This document shows positions 46,359 through 56,288 of a DNA stretch of 64,000 bases, piece after piece. Positions within the stretch are counted from its first letter, which is position 1; the number at the start of each line of letters is the position of its first letter. The notes under the pieces were generated by a model. The model had not been told where the DNA came from and did not search any database. It was given only the letters and a program-made list of their open reading frames with translations. The position numbers and the translations under genes were made by a program. The DNA is from Microbacteriaceae bacterium VKM Ac-2854 (GTDB lineage: Bacteria; Actinomycetota; Actinomycetes; Actinomycetales; Microbacteriaceae), in the NCBI GenBank assembly GCA_013205085.1, contig JABMLH010000003.1, forward strand, positions 620,001 to 684,000. The letters run 5' to 3'.

Positions 46359-47231
46359 TCAGCGCACCGCCGTCGTTGTGCGGTCGCGCAGCGTGAGGTC
46401 GCGATGGGTCGCCGTCATCCGCCAGCCGTCCGCCTCGAGCAGTGCGCGGATCTCGGCGCCCTGCAGCTCACCGTGCTCGATCACGAGCGTGCCGCCCGGT
46501 CGCAGCAGACGACGGGCGGTCGCCGAGACGTGCCGGACGACGTCGAGTCCGTCCTCTCCCCCGTACAGCGCGGCGGGCGGATCGAACAGGCGCACCTCGG
46601 GGTCGCGCGGAATCGCAGCATCCGGGATGTACGGCGGATTCGATACCACGACCGCCACGGTCCCGTCCAGTTCGGGCAACGCCTCCGCGAGGTCGATGAA
46701 GACGATCCTGGCGTTCTCCAGCGCAAGCGTGTAGCGATTCCGACGCGCCCAGATGTAGGCCTCGACCGAATTCTCGACCCCGAAGACGCTCGCGTGCGGC
46801 ACCTCGTGCGCGAGCGAGAGCGCCAGCGCGCCGCTGCCGGTGCCCAGATCGACGGCGATGGGTTCGGCTTCCGCGACCGAGCGGAGCGCGTCGATCGCGA
46901 TCTGCGCCACCCCCTCCGTCTCAGGCCGCGGCACGAAGACGCCGGGGCCGACCTGCAGCTCGATCGAGCGGAAGCCGGCGGTTCCGGTGATGTGCTGCAG
47001 CGGCTCACGCGCGCTGCGGCGCTCGATCAGCCGATCGAATGCCGTCGCCGTCTCCTCGGTGACCTCGAGCCCGGTGATCAGCTTCGCCTGCAGGCTGCCG
47101 CGGCCGAGGCCCAGGAGATGGCCGAGCAGCAGCTCGGCATCGACCTCGGGAGTGGGCACGCCGGACACCTCGAGGCGGCCGGCGCCCTCCTCGAGCAGAT
47201 CGCGGGCGGTGGGCATCGTCAGCAGTGTCAC
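46359..47231 (-). CDS. prmC: peptide chain release factor N5-glutamine methyltransferase
   Basis: A 290-residue SAM-dependent methyltransferase that modifies the glutamine of the GGQ motif in release factors. The SAM site DLGTGSG is at 128-134 and NPPY, which binds the target glutamine, at 198-201; [27 protein letters not shown] is the family linker. Its start overlaps the prfA stop by four bases, so enzyme and substrate are co-translated. In the conserved actinobacterial order sua5 should follow; here 21 kb of polysaccharide genes intervene. Confidence 0.95.
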   Translation of the reverse strand: MTLLTMPTARDLLEEGAGRLEVSGVPTPEVDAELLLGHLLGLGRGSLQAKLITGLEVTEETATAFDRLIERRSAREPLQHITGTAGFRSIELQVGPGVFVPRPETEGVAQIAIDALRSVAEAEPIAVDLGTGSGALALSLAHEVPHASVFGVENSVEAYIWARRNRYTLALENARIVFIDLAEALPELDGTVAVVVSNPPYIPDAAIPRDPEVRLFDPPAALYGGEDGLDVVRHVSATARRLLRPGGTLVIEHGELQGAEIRALLEADGWRMTATHRDLTLRDRTTTAVR

Positions 47232-48310
47232 GACTCGTCGTTGCCGATGTCGGCAAGGCGGGCCTCTTCATCGGCCTGGATCGCGCTCTCGACGACGGCG
47301 TCGAGATTACCGTTCATCACGGAGTCGAGGTTGTACGCCTTGTACCCGGTGCGGTGGTCGGCGATGCGGTTCTCGGGGAAGTTGTACGTGCGGATGCGCT
47401 CCGAGCGGTCCATCGTGCGGATCTGGCTCTTGCGGACGGCGCTCGCCTCCGCATCGGCCTCCTCCTGGTAGCGGGCCAGGATGCGGGCGCGCAGCACGCG
47501 CATGCCGGCCTCGCGGTTCTGCAGCTGGCTCTTCTCGTTCTGCATCGCGACGACGATGCCGGTCGGCAGGTGCGTGATGCGCACGGCCGAGTCCGTGGTG
47601 TTCACGGACTGGCCGCCGGGACCGCTGGAACGGTAGACGTCGATCTTGAGGTCGTTCTGGTTGATCTCGACCTCCTCCGGCTCGTCCACCTCGGGGAAGA
47701 CGAGCACGCCGGTGGTGGAGGTGTGGATGCGCCCTTGCGACTCGGTCGCAGGCACGCGCTGCACCCGGTGCACACCGCCCTCGTACTTCAGGTGCGCCCA
47801 GACGCCCTGCGAGGGGTCGGTCGCGTTCGACTTGATCGCGATCTGCACGTTCTTGTAGCCGCCGAGATCGCTCTCGTCACGCTCCAGCATCTCGGTCTTC
47901 CAGCCCTTGGACTCCGCGTAATGCAGGTACATCCGCAGCAGGTCGGCCGCGAAGAGCGCGCTCTCGGCTCCGCCCTCGCCACCCTTGATCTCCATGATCA
48001 CGTCGCGGCCGTCATCCGGATCGCGCGGGATCAGCAGTCGGCGCAGCTTCTCCTGCGCGACGCGCAGACCCTCCTCGAGCTCCGGAACCTCCTCGGCGAA
48101 GGCGTCGTCCTCCTTCGCCAGTTCGCGCGCGGCGTCGAGGTCCTCCCCCGCCTGCAGCCAGGCGGAATGGGCGGCCTTGATCTTGCTCAGCTCGGCGTAG
48201 CGACGGTTGACCTTCTTGGCGCGCGCCGGATCGGCGTGCAGGGCCGGGTCGGAGAGCTGCGTCTGCAGTTCCTCGTGCTCGGCCAGCAGGACGCTGACGG
48301 ATTCGAACAT
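47228..48310 (-). CDS. prfA: peptide chain release factor 1
   Basis: A 360-residue class-I release factor reading UAA and UAG. The GGQ motif at 232-234 ([18 protein letters not shown]) triggers peptide release, and PAT at 187-189 is the RF1 PxT codon-recognition tripeptide that separates it from RF2. The leader carries a duplicated 13-base unit and, further up, the rho terminator. In mycobacteria rpmE lies between rho and prfA; it is missing here. Confidence 0.97.
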   Translation of the reverse strand: MFESVSVLLAEHEELQTQLSDPALHADPARAKKVNRRYAELSKIKAAHSAWLQAGEDLDAARELAKEDDAFAEEVPELEEGLRVAQEKLRRLLIPRDPDDGRDVIMEIKGGEGGAESALFAADLLRMYLHYAESKGWKTEMLERDESDLGGYKNVQIAIKSNATDPSQGVWAHLKYEGGVHRVQRVPATESQGRIHTSTTGVLVFPEVDEPEEVEINQNDLKIDVYRSSGPGGQSVNTTDSAVRITHLPTGIVVAMQNEKSQLQNREAGMRVLRARILARYQEEADAEASAVRKSQIRTMDRSERIRTYNFPENRIADHRTGYKAYNLDSVMNGNLDAVVESAIQADEEARLADIGNDES

Positions 48311-48323
48311 CTCGGGACTCGTT

Positions 48324-48351
48324 TCTTCTGGTGCTGGATCTTCTGGTGCTG
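48324..48351 (-). repeat. duplicated 13-base unit before prfA
   Basis: TCTTCTGGTGCTG (plus-strand text) occurs at 48324-48336 and 48339-48351, period 15, within the prfA leader, 13 bases before the ATG. It is probably a small slippage duplication; an effect on translation is possible but unproven. Confidence 0.6.
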
Positions 48352-48365
48352 TTGGGGAACGACAA

Positions 48366-48406
48366 ACGTCCGCGGCCTCCCGGATGCTCCGGAAGGCCGC
48401 GGACGT
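48366..48406 (-). terminator. intrinsic terminator after rho
   Basis: A 19-bp stem with one mismatch (48366-48384 with 48388-48406) and a three-base loop starts seven bases past the rho stop; TTTGTCGTT follows on the minus strand. It separates rho from prfA, so prfA would depend on read-through or its own promoter. Confidence 0.7.
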
Positions 48407-48413
48407 GGCGTCG

Positions 48414-50807
48414 CTAGTGGTGGTTGGTCGCGGTGGTCGGACCGACCTGCGACTTGGAGACCTGCATCAGGAACTCGACGTTCGAGGAGGTCTCCTTGAG
48501 GCGGCCGAGGATGATCTCCAGCGCCTGCTGCTGGTCGAGGCCGGCGAGGGCGCGACGCAGCTTCCAGGTGATCTTGACCTCGTCGGGGCTGAGCAGCATC
48601 TCCTCGCGGCGGGTGCCGGAGGCGTTCACGTCGACGGCGGGGAAGATCCGCTTGTCGGCGAGGTGACGCGAGAGGCGCAGCTCCATGTTGCCGGTGCCCT
48701 TGAACTCCTCGAAGATGACCTCGTCCATCTTCGAACCGGTCTCCACCAGCGCCGAGGCGATGATGGTGAGCGAGCCACCGTTCTCGATGTTGCGCGCGGC
48801 GCCGAAGAACTTCTTCGGCGGGTACAGCGCGGAGGCGTCGACGCCACCCGAGAGCACCTTGCCGGAGGCCGGCGCGGTGACGTTGTACGCGCGGCCGAGG
48901 CGGGTGATCGAGTCGAGCAACACAACGACGTCATGGCCCAGCTCGACGAGGCGCTTCGCGCGCTCGATCGCCAGCTCGGCGACCGTGGTGTGGTCCTCCG
49001 CCGGCCGGTCGAACGTGGAGGCGATGACCTCGCCGCGCACGGTGCGCTGCATGTCGGTGACCTCTTCGGGCCGCTCGTCCACGAGCACGACCATGAGGTG
49101 CACCTCGGGGTTGTTCTGCACGATCGCGTTGGCGATCTGCTGCATCACGATCGTCTTACCGGCCTTCGGCGGCGCGACGATCAGGCCGCGCTGGCCCTTG
49201 CCGATCGGGGCGACCAGGTCGATGATCCGCTGGGTCAGCTTGCCCGGCTCGGTCTCGAGGCGCAGGCGCTCGGTCGGGTACAGCGGCGTGAGCTTCTGGA
49301 ACTCGACGCGCGCGGCGGCCTCCTCGACGGTCTGTCCGTTGATCGAGTCGACCTTGACGATCGCGTTGTACTTCTGGCGACCGTTCTGGTCGTTCTCGCG
49401 CGGCTGACGGATCGCTCCGACGACGGCGTCGCCCTTGCGCAGGTTGTACTTCTTCACCTGGCCGAGCGAGACGTAGACGTCGGCGACGCCCGGCAGGTAA
49501 CCGGCGGTGCGCACGAACGCGTAGTTGTCGAGCACGTCGAGGATGCCCGCGACCGGGATGAGGACGTCGTCCTCGGTGATCTCGGGCTCGAACTCGTCGT
49601 TGCCGGTACCGCGGCGCTTACGGTCGCGGTAGCGGCCGCGACGGCCGTCCTCGCCGAGCTCGTTCTGCTGCGACTGCGGGCCCTGGTTGTTCTGGGCGCC
49701 CTGGCCGTTCTGGTTGTTCTGACCGTTCTGGTTGTTCTGGCGCTGCGGTGCCTGCTGAGCCGGCTGGCTCTGGGCGGGCTGCTGCGCCTCGTTCTGCGCG
49801 GAGTCGCCCTGCTGACGGTCGCCCTGCTGACGATCCTCGTTGCGGTTGCGGCCACGGCCACGACGGTTGCGACCCTGACGCGGCTGGTTCTGCTGCTCGC
49901 CGGAGTCGCCCTGCCCGTTCGACTCGTCGTCGCGGTCGGTCTCGACGTCTTCACTCTGGTCAGCGTCGTTCTGGGCGGCGTCGTTCTGGGTGCCGTCGTT
50001 CTGAGTGCCGTCGTTCTGCACGGCATCGTTCTGGGTGGAGTCGTTCTGGGTGGCGGCGTTACCGCCGCGGCGACGACGACCGCGACGGTCGCGGGGTGCG
50101 CGCTCATCGAAGGACGGCGCGGACTGCTCGCTGTCGGCCTCGACCGTGCCGGATGCTTCGACGTCGGCTTCCGCGGTTTCGGCGACCGGGGCCTGCTGCG
50201 CGTCGGACTCGACGGAGGGAGCCTCGGTGGCGGGGGTGTCGGCGACGGGAGACTCAGCGACAGCAGCCTCGGCCTCGGCCGGGGACTCGACGACAGCGGG
50301 CTCGACGGCCGGGGTCTCGGTCGCGGGCGCCGCGACGTCCGGCACCAGCGCGGTTCCGGATCCGCCGGTGACGTTGACGTGGCCGCCGGCCGAGACGGTG
50401 CTGGTGGTGGCGCGGCGGGAGGCGCGACGGCGCGGGGCGGCGGGCGGTGCCGTCGGCAGCCCGAGCTCGAGCTGAGCGAGGGCGTCCGCAGCGGGGACGA
50501 CGACAGGGGCCTCGGCCGCGGTGGCGGCGGGCTCCTCGACGGAGGTCTCTGCCGCCGCCGGGATCTCGACGACGAGATCCTCGGAGACGGGCTGCTCGGC
50601 GGCGGGCGCTGCGGCCTCGGGCGCTGCGGCCTCGGCCGACGCGCCGGCGCGCAGCTCGGAGATCGCGGCGACCAGTTCGCCCTTGCGGAGCTTGGAGGCA
50701 CCGCCGAGGCCGAGGCTCGTGGCGAGCGCCTGCAGTTCGGCGACGCGGAGGGCCGAGAGATCGGCGCTCACGTCGACGGTGGCGCCATGGATGTTGGTAT
50801 CGGTCAC
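48414..50807 (-). CDS. rho: transcription termination factor Rho with large Q/N-rich insertion
   Basis: A ~797-residue Rho, far longer than the E. coli protein (419). Residues ~12-50 are the Rho N-terminal helix bundle ([20 protein letters not shown]), then ~350 residues of disordered sequence: an Ala/Glu/Val-rich part, a tandem QND repeat (~252-281) and Gln/Asn-rich stretches (~336-382). The RNA-binding domain follows ([21 protein letters not shown]), then Walker A APPKAGKT (~543). The GTG at 50807 is chosen because AAGGA precedes it at 11 bases and the Rho_N helices begin soon after. Such inserts occur in actinobacterial Rho; this one is unusually rich in Asn and Gln. Confidence 0.93.
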   Translation of the reverse strand: MTDTNIHGATVDVSADLSALRVAELQALATSLGLGGASKLRKGELVAAISELRAGASAEAAAPEAAAPAAEQPVSEDLVVEIPAAAETSVEEPAATAAEAPVVVPAADALAQLELGLPTAPPAAPRRRASRRATTSTVSAGGHVNVTGGSGTALVPDVAAPATETPAVEPAVVESPAEAEAAVAESPVADTPATEAPSVESDAQQAPVAETAEADVEASGTVEADSEQSAPSFDERAPRDRRGRRRRGGNAATQNDSTQNDAVQNDGTQNDGTQNDAAQNDADQSEDVETDRDDESNGQGDSGEQQNQPRQGRNRRGRGRNRNEDRQQGDRQQGDSAQNEAQQPAQSQPAQQAPQRQNNQNGQNNQNGQGAQNNQGPQSQQNELGEDGRRGRYRDRKRRGTGNDEFEPEITEDDVLIPVAGILDVLDNYAFVRTAGYLPGVADVYVSLGQVKKYNLRKGDAVVGAIRQPRENDQNGRQKYNAIVKVDSINGQTVEEAAARVEFQKLTPLYPTERLRLETEPGKLTQRIIDLVAPIGKGQRGLIVAPPKAGKTIVMQQIANAIVQNNPEVHLMVVLVDERPEEVTDMQRTVRGEVIASTFDRPAEDHTTVAELAIERAKRLVELGHDVVVLLDSITRLGRAYNVTAPASGKVLSGGVDASALYPPKKFFGAARNIENGGSLTIIASALVETGSKMDEVIFEEFKGTGNMELRLSRHLADKRIFPAVDVNASGTRREEMLLSPDEVKITWKLRRALAGLDQQQALEIILGRLKETSSNVEFLMQVSKSQVGPTTATNHH
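49965..50054. repeat. six tandem 15-bp units inside rho
   Basis: Units of GTCGTTCTGGGTGCC type (plus-strand text) repeat six times in frame, encoding five-residue units of the form Q-N-D-x-x in Rho. Third-position and unit-end variation is moderate, so the array is not brand new. Confidence 0.9.
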
Positions 50808-51236
50808 GTGAAGTGGGTTCCTTCCCCCCGGGAGCGACCGCTCACCGGGAGAGCACATCGACCGTGCGGTGCCATCGCGAGTTCTGATCCACGCGATGCT
50901 ACGAGCCGCGCATGCCGAAGGGTTTCGAGCACGTACGGCCGGCGCCACCTGCAGAAAGACGAGCAGGGGCGTTCACACGATGTGATGGCTGTGGTTATCG
51001 GGACGATCCGTCGGACAGATTCCGCTCGTTACGCGGTTCCTTCGGATGCACGCTCACCCTATCACTGTCGCGGATCAGACCGCGTATCCTCCGCCGGTTG
51101 TGCGCGTCGCGTCGGCTGGGGCCAGCGCATTGCGAGTCGACGGTCGAGTCGCCTGGCGCGCATAGCTTCGAATTTTGGCGCGTATCCGACGGCCCTGCGC
51201 TTGTTCTACTCGAAGATAGATGCGAGCATTGTTCGT
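50808..51236. promoter_or_regulatory. rho / HNH divergent intergenic region
   Basis: A 429-base region with no recognised gene. On the minus strand TAGGGT at 51056-51061 could be a rho -10 element, which would leave a leader of about 240 bases, long as in other actinobacterial rho genes and suited to autoregulation. No stable hairpin stands out. On the plus strand, the 60 bases before the HNH gene are AT-rich but show no clear promoter. Confidence 0.35.
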
Positions 51237-52736
51237 ATGGAACCTCTCATCGACACGATCTGGCGGATCGCGAGCACCCAGCTCAACACCCCGCTCCCGG
51301 CAGGCGCCGCATCGCTTCCCGGGCTGGGCGATGAAGATGCGCTGCGGTTGGTGGAGGTGTTCGGGGCGATCGGGAAGGCGCACGGGGTCGCGTCCGCCGC
51401 GGTGTGTGCGGAGATCGCGCGGCGGTCGATGCCGGAGTTGGGGGCGGAGTCGTTGGCGAAGCGGGCCGGCGCGAAGGATGCGGTCGAGCTGATCGCGGGG
51501 ATGACCGGGGCGTCCAAGCGGGAGACGGCCGGAGCGATCGAGGTCGGGACGCTGCTGGCGGTTACTCCGACCGGGCCGGCCTCTGCGGATCCGTTGGGCG
51601 AGGCCTGCCGCGGGGGCGCGTTCTGCGCGTGCGCGTCGGGATGGAACGCCGCGATCTCCCGGTTCGTGGAAGCCGGGCTGCTGTCCGCCGCGGGTGCCGC
51701 AGCGATCATCCGTGGAATCGGGGCGCCCACCCGGGACGTCACCGGGCACGCGCTCGCCGGGGCGATCCGCGACCTGCTCATTCAGGTCCGCGACCGCGGG
51801 GCGATAACGCCGGAGGTGCTGGCCAAGGAGTCGAAGTACCGCCGCGACGGACTCGACCGCACGCTCGTGCTCTCGCGTGAGCGGCTCGCTGTGTCCCGCC
51901 GCGCCATCACGATCGGTCCTGTCGAGGACGGGATGCACCGCGTATCCGGGTTCCTGACCGCGGACGTGGCGGAGAACCTGCGCACCCTCTGCGACGGCGT
52001 CGTCGCCGCATCGCTGCGCCAGCCGCGGTTCACGGACGGCGACACCGCCACGGAGGATGCGCCGACGGTGCCGCAGCTGTGGCACGACGCGCTCGGTGCC
52101 GCCCTCCGCATCGCCGTCACCACCGACAAGAACGCCCTCCCCCGGCAGGGCGCACCCGTCGCGGTCATCATCCGCGCCACCGAACTCCACCCCGCCGACA
52201 CCTCCGGAGCCACCCTGGACGAGGAGGACTTCGACCGGCTCGACGACACCGCGGCGGACGCCGCCGACGATGGACTCGGGGTGCTGGGCACCTCCCGCAA
52301 CGTGGTCTCCGCCGCGTTCGTCCGCTCCACCGCCTGCGCCGACGGCATCGCACCCGTGACGATGACCGACGACGGGATTGTGCTCAACCTCGGGCGTACG
52401 CAGCGGCTGTTCTCGAAGAAGCAGCGCATCGCACTCGTCACCCGCGACGGCGGCTGCCGCTGGACGGGTTGCGACCGGCCGGCATCGTGGTGCGACGCGC
52501 ACCACCTCAATGAGTGGCAGCGCGACGGCGGCAACACCGACGTGCCCGACGGGATCCTGCTCTGCCGAGCCCACCACCTGCTGCTGCACAACCAGCACTG
52601 GCGAATCACCCGGAAAGGCTCCCGGTACTACCTGTACCGGCCCAGAGAAACCGACCCAGGAAGGAGGATCACCGAACTACCGGGGAAGAACCCGTTGCAC
52701 GGCTCCATCCCGCAACGCGACAGACCCACGGGCTGA
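51237..52736 (+). CDS. DUF222 / HNH endonuclease domain protein (13E12 repeat family)
   Basis: A 499-residue protein of the actinobacterial 13E12 (REP13E12-like) family, present in many copies in these genomes. Residues ~20-330 are the helical DUF222 region; residues ~407-452 the HNH nuclease motif: CRWTGCDRPASWCDAHHLNEW followed by LCRAHHLLLHN, with the Cys, His-His and Asn/His residues in place. These genes may act as mobile or self-propagating elements; function is not established. It is inserted between thrB and rho, opposite in direction to both. The ATG at 51237 is chosen; longer readings extend antisense through rho. Confidence 0.88.
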   Translation: MEPLIDTIWRIASTQLNTPLPAGAASLPGLGDEDALRLVEVFGAIGKAHGVASAAVCAEIARRSMPELGAESLAKRAGAKDAVELIAGMTGASKRETAGAIEVGTLLAVTPTGPASADPLGEACRGGAFCACASGWNAAISRFVEAGLLSAAGAAAIIRGIGAPTRDVTGHALAGAIRDLLIQVRDRGAITPEVLAKESKYRRDGLDRTLVLSRERLAVSRRAITIGPVEDGMHRVSGFLTADVAENLRTLCDGVVAASLRQPRFTDGDTATEDAPTVPQLWHDALGAALRIAVTTDKNALPRQGAPVAVIIRATELHPADTSGATLDEEDFDRLDDTAADAADDGLGVLGTSRNVVSAAFVRSTACADGIAPVTMTDDGIVLNLGRTQRLFSKKQRIALVTRDGGCRWTGCDRPASWCDAHHLNEWQRDGGNTDVPDGILLCRAHHLLLHNQHWRITRKGSRYYLYRPRETDPGRRITELPGKNPLHGSIPQRDRPTG

Positions 52737-52940
52737 CCAGCCACTCCGGTCCCGCTCATCCCGAGCCCGCACCTTGACAACTCCACAGCGTGATCCGTCG
52801 ACACCATCGTGCCCGACTTCCCCCGCGCAGCGACCGGGCAGATTCTCCGGTTCGACGACCGAAGCCATGGCCGCCGCCGTTCGCCGAGCCCGCCGAACCG
52901 TCCCGGAGCAGGATCGGTCCGGCAGGACCGGGCGATGAGG

Positions 52941-53867
52941 TCAGACCGGCGTGACCGTCGCGCCCTTGAAGTCGACGGCGAGCATGTGCGCGTGCCACGG
53001 GCTCGGAGCCTGAGCGTCCACCAGCTCGGCGGCGGCGAGGCGCTGCGCCGGGTCGCTGCAGAGCACGAGAACGGAGGGGCCGGCGCCGGAGACGACGGCG
53101 GCGTATCCGTGCTCGCGCAGCAGTGCGATCAGTCCGGACGTCTCGGGCATGGCCTCGGCACGGTAGTTCTGGTGCAGCCTGTCCTCGGTCGCGGCGAACA
53201 GCAGCTCGGGGCTCTGAATCAGCGCGGCGATCAGCAGGGCCGAGCGGGACACGTTGAAGACGGCGTCCTCGTGCGGCACGTTCTGGGGCTGCAGGGCGCG
53301 TGCGAGCTCGGTCGACATGGTGCGCTCCGGCACGAACACCAGCGGCGAGACGCCGCGGTGCACCATCAGCTTCTTGTACAACGGCTTCTGCTTGTCCACC
53401 CAGGCGATGGTGAGTCCACCGAACAGGGCGGGCGCGACGTTGTCCGGGTGCCCCTCCATCTCGGTGGCGATACGAAGCAGGTCGTCGGCATCGAGCTCGA
53501 CGATGCCCTCGAGCAGGCCAGCCGCCGCCATGATCCCGGAGACGATGGCGGCACCGGAGGAGCCCATGCCGCGTCCGTGCGGGATCGAGTTGGTCGCCAC
53601 CAGGGACAGACCGGGAAGCTCCTGCTTCTGGTCTGCGAAGGTGTAGGCAATGGCCCGGACGACGAGGTTGCGCTCGTCCGTCGGCACCTCGCCGGCGCCG
53701 ACGCCGTTCACCTCGACGACGGCACCGGTGCCCTCCACGGCGGTGACCTCGAGCTCGTCGTAGTAGGCGAGCGCGAGGCCGAGGGTGTCGAAGCCGGGGC
53801 CGAGGTTCGCCGAGGTGGCGGGCACCTTGACGTGTACCCGCCGCCCGACCGGGACGGCCGAGGTCAT
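52941..53867 (-). CDS. thrB: homoserine kinase
   Basis: A 308-residue GHMP kinase phosphorylating homoserine to O-phosphohomoserine for threonine synthesis. The ATP-binding PHGRGMGSSGAAIVSGI is the GHMP motif, VPATSANLGPGFDTLGLAL the N-terminal motif and SGAGPSVLVLC the third. The ATG at 53867 overlaps the thrC stop by four bases; longer in-frame readings would lie inside thrC. It ends the lysA-hom-thrC-thrB operon. Confidence 0.96.
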   Translation of the reverse strand: MTSAVPVGRRVHVKVPATSANLGPGFDTLGLALAYYDELEVTAVEGTGAVVEVNGVGAGEVPTDERNLVVRAIAYTFADQKQELPGLSLVATNSIPHGRGMGSSGAAIVSGIMAAAGLLEGIVELDADDLLRIATEMEGHPDNVAPALFGGLTIAWVDKQKPLYKKLMVHRGVSPLVFVPERTMSTELARALQPQNVPHEDAVFNVSRSALLIAALIQSPELLFAATEDRLHQNYRAEAMPETSGLIALLREHGYAAVVSGAGPSVLVLCSDPAQRLAAAELVDAQAPSPWHAHMLAVDFKGATVTPV

Positions 53868-54940
53868 GCGGAGGCCAGGCCCAGCACGCCCGCGATCGCG
53901 GTGGTGTCGACGGGGACGACGGTGGGCTGCACGTCGACGCCGTCCTTGCCGCGCAGGGCCCACTGCGGGTCCTTCAAGCCGTGACCGGTGACGGTGAGCA
54001 CCACGGTGGCGCCGGCGGGGATCTCGCCAGCGTCGGCGCGCTCGAGCAGGCCGGCGACGCTGATCGCGGAGGCGGGCTCGACGAAGATGCCGACCTCGGC
54101 GGAGAGGATGCGGTGCGCTTCGAGGATCTTCTCGTCGCTGATCGCGCCGAAGTAGCCGTCGCTGACGGCGCGCGCGTTCAGGGCGAGCTCCCACGAGGCG
54201 GGGTTGCCGATCCGAATGGCGGACGCGATGGTCTCGGGGTGACGCACGATCGCGCCGTCCACGATGGGGGCCGAACCGGCGGCCTGGAACCCGAACATCC
54301 GCGGCAGCTTCGTGGTCGCGCCACGCTCCAACTCCTCGGAGTAGCCGCGGAAGTAGGCGGTGTAGTTGCCGGCGTTGCCGACGGGCACGATGTGGAAGTC
54401 GGGCGCATCCTCCAGCACCTCGACGACCTCGAACGCGGCCGTCTTCTGGCCCTCGATGCGGTCGGGGTTCACGGAGTTGACCAGGTGCACCGGGTAGTTC
54501 TTGGCGAGGTCGCGCGCGATGTCGAGGCAGTCGTCGAAATTACCCTGCACCTGCAGCAGCTGGGCGTTGTGCGCGATGGCCTGGCTGAGCTTGCCCATGG
54601 CGATCTTGCCCTCGGGCACGAGCACGGCGGCGGTGATGCCGGCATGGGTCGCGTACGCCGCGGCGGAGGCCGAGGTGTTGCCGGTGGAGGCGCAGATGAC
54701 GGCCTTGGCGCCGTGCTCGACGGCCTTCGAGATCGCCATGGTCATGCCGCGGTCCTTGAAGGAGCCGGTGGGGTTCATGCCCTCGAACTTGACCCAGACC
54801 TTCGCACCCGTGCGGGCCGAGAGAGCCGCGGCCGGGATGAGCGGCGTGCCGCCCTCACCGAGCGTGATGACCGGGGTCGCCTCGGTCACATCGAGGCGGT
54901 CTGCGTACTCGTGCAGGACTCCGCGCCACTGCTTGGCCAT
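53864..54940 (-). CDS. thrC: threonine synthase
   Basis: A 358-residue PLP enzyme (fold type II) that converts O-phosphohomoserine to threonine. K62 in NPTGSFKDRGM binds PLP, and VGNAGNYTAYFRGY is the phosphate-binding loop. The ATG at 54940 has AAGGAG six bases upstream and begins one base after the hom stop; an earlier in-frame ATG would overlap hom and lose the ribosome site. Confidence 0.97.
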   Translation of the reverse strand: MAKQWRGVLHEYADRLDVTEATPVITLGEGGTPLIPAAALSARTGAKVWVKFEGMNPTGSFKDRGMTMAISKAVEHGAKAVICASTGNTSASAAAYATHAGITAAVLVPEGKIAMGKLSQAIAHNAQLLQVQGNFDDCLDIARDLAKNYPVHLVNSVNPDRIEGQKTAAFEVVEVLEDAPDFHIVPVGNAGNYTAYFRGYSEELERGATTKLPRMFGFQAAGSAPIVDGAIVRHPETIASAIRIGNPASWELALNARAVSDGYFGAISDEKILEAHRILSAEVGIFVEPASAISVAGLLERADAGEIPAGATVVLTVTGHGLKDPQWALRGKDGVDVQPTVVPVDTTAIAGVLGLASA

Positions 54941-54941
54941 C

Positions 54942-56288
54942 TCAGGCTCCTTCAACTCGTAGAACTGATGTCACAGCGCTGACGGCCTCGTTCGAGGCGA
55001 GCGCGTGGACCGTGGACGCGAGGTCGGACTCTGCCGCCTCGTGCGTGCCGATGACCAGGGTAGCGGTCGGCGCGGGGGCCACCTGACCCGTGGTGGACTC
55101 GGGGAGCAACGCGGGTGCCGGCGGGGTCTGCACCAAAGTCTCGACCGAGACGCCGTGCTCGGCGAAGACCGTCGCGATCTGGGCCAGCACACCCGGCTTG
55201 TCGGCGACCTCGAGGGTGACCTGATAGCGGGTGGTGACATGGGCGATGGGCAACACGGTCAGGCCGGAACCGGTGCTGGTCACGAGTCCGGGCCCCCCGA
55301 CCACGTGACGGCGAGCGGCCGAGACGACGTCGCCGAGCACGGCGGACGCGGTCTCGACTCCGCCGGCGCCGGCGCCGTAGAACATCAGGCTGCCGGCGGC
55401 CTCGGCCTCGACGAACACGGCGTTGTTCGCGCCGTGCACGGCGGCGAGCGGGTGCGTGCGGCTGACGAGGGCGGGATAGACCCGGGCGGAGATGCCCTCC
55501 TCCCCCGTCTTCGCGTCGACGAGGCGCTCGCAGATGGCGAGCAGCTTCACGACGTACCCGGCGGCGCGCGCCTGGTCGACCTGCTCCTTCGTCACGCCGG
55601 TGATGCCCTCGCGGTGCACCAGCTCGACGGGAACGTCGGTGTGGAAGGCGAGTCGGGCGAGGATCGCGGCCTTCTGCGCGGCGTCGTAGCCTTCGATGTC
55701 GGCGGTCGGATCGGCCTCGGCGTAGCCGAGCTCGGTCGCGAGGGCGAGCGCGTCCTCGAGGGTGGCGTGCTCGGTGTCCATCCGGTCGAGGATGAAGTTG
55801 GTGGTGCCGTTGACGATGCCGAGGATCCGCTTGACCCTGTCCCCCGCGAGGCTGTCGCGGAGCGGCCGGATGATCGGGATCGCCCCGCCGACGGCCGCCT
55901 CATAGTTCAGCTGCGCCCCGACCTGGTCGGCGGCCTCGAAGAGTTCGGGCCCGTGGGCGGCGAGCAGTGCCTTGTTCGCGGTGATCACGTCGGCGCCGGA
56001 GGAGATCGCCTGCAGGATGTAGCTGCGGGCGGGCTCGATGCCGCCCATCAGCTCGACCACGATGTCGGCGCCGAGGATGAGCGCCTCGGCGTCGGTGGTC
56101 AGGTACTCCCGGGGGATGTCGACGGTGCGGGGCGCATCGAGGTCGCGCACGGCGATGCCGGCGAGTTCGAGGGGGGCGCCGACGCGCTGGGCGAGTTCGT
56201 CGCCGTGGTCCAGGAGGAGGCGGGCCACCTGGGCGCCGACGGAGCCGGCTCCCAGCAGGGCGACGCGGAGGCTGCGGTACTCGATCAC
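54942..56288 (-). CDS. hom: homoserine dehydrogenase
   Basis: A 448-residue NAD(P)-dependent enzyme reducing aspartate semialdehyde to homoserine. VALLGAGSVGAQVARLL is the Rossmann entry; ITANKALLA, GIVNGTTNFIL and GYAEADPTADIEGYDAAQKAAILARLAF are catalytic-domain signatures. A C-terminal ACT domain (~355-448, EVADKPGVLAQIATVFAEHGVS) indicates threonine feedback control. Its start overlaps the lysA stop by four bases. Confidence 0.97.
   Translation of the reverse strand: MIEYRSLRVALLGAGSVGAQVARLLLDHGDELAQRVGAPLELAGIAVRDLDAPRTVDIPREYLTTDAEALILGADIVVELMGGIEPARSYILQAISSGADVITANKALLAAHGPELFEAADQVGAQLNYEAAVGGAIPIIRPLRDSLAGDRVKRILGIVNGTTNFILDRMDTEHATLEDALALATELGYAEADPTADIEGYDAAQKAAILARLAFHTDVPVELVHREGITGVTKEQVDQARAAGYVVKLLAICERLVDAKTGEEGISARVYPALVSRTHPLAAVHGANNAVFVEAEAAGSLMFYGAGAGGVETASAVLGDVVSAARRHVVGGPGLVTSTGSGLTVLPIAHVTTRYQVTLEVADKPGVLAQIATVFAEHGVSVETLVQTPPAPALLPESTTGQVAPAPTATLVIGTHEAAESDLASTVHALASNEAVSAVTSVLRVEGA

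Noticed and set aside
48207-51236. A plus-strand frame opposite rho that is continuous with the HNH gene
   Set aside because: The part before 51237 is the reverse of rho and includes repeat-derived Val/Leu runs; DUF222 homology begins at the ATG at 51237.
51180-51236. Possible LexA (SOS) box before the HNH gene
   Set aside because: Only one half-site (GTTCG) is present; the other half matches the TCGAAC consensus at two of six positions.
52774-52802. Consensus TTGACA -35 hexamer downstream of the HNH gene
   Set aside because: No TANNNT element at 16-19 bases and no plus-strand gene follows; kept only as a possible repeat tail.
52915-52930. Small GC hairpin after thrB as a terminator
   Set aside because: Only six base pairs and no T-tract on the minus strand.
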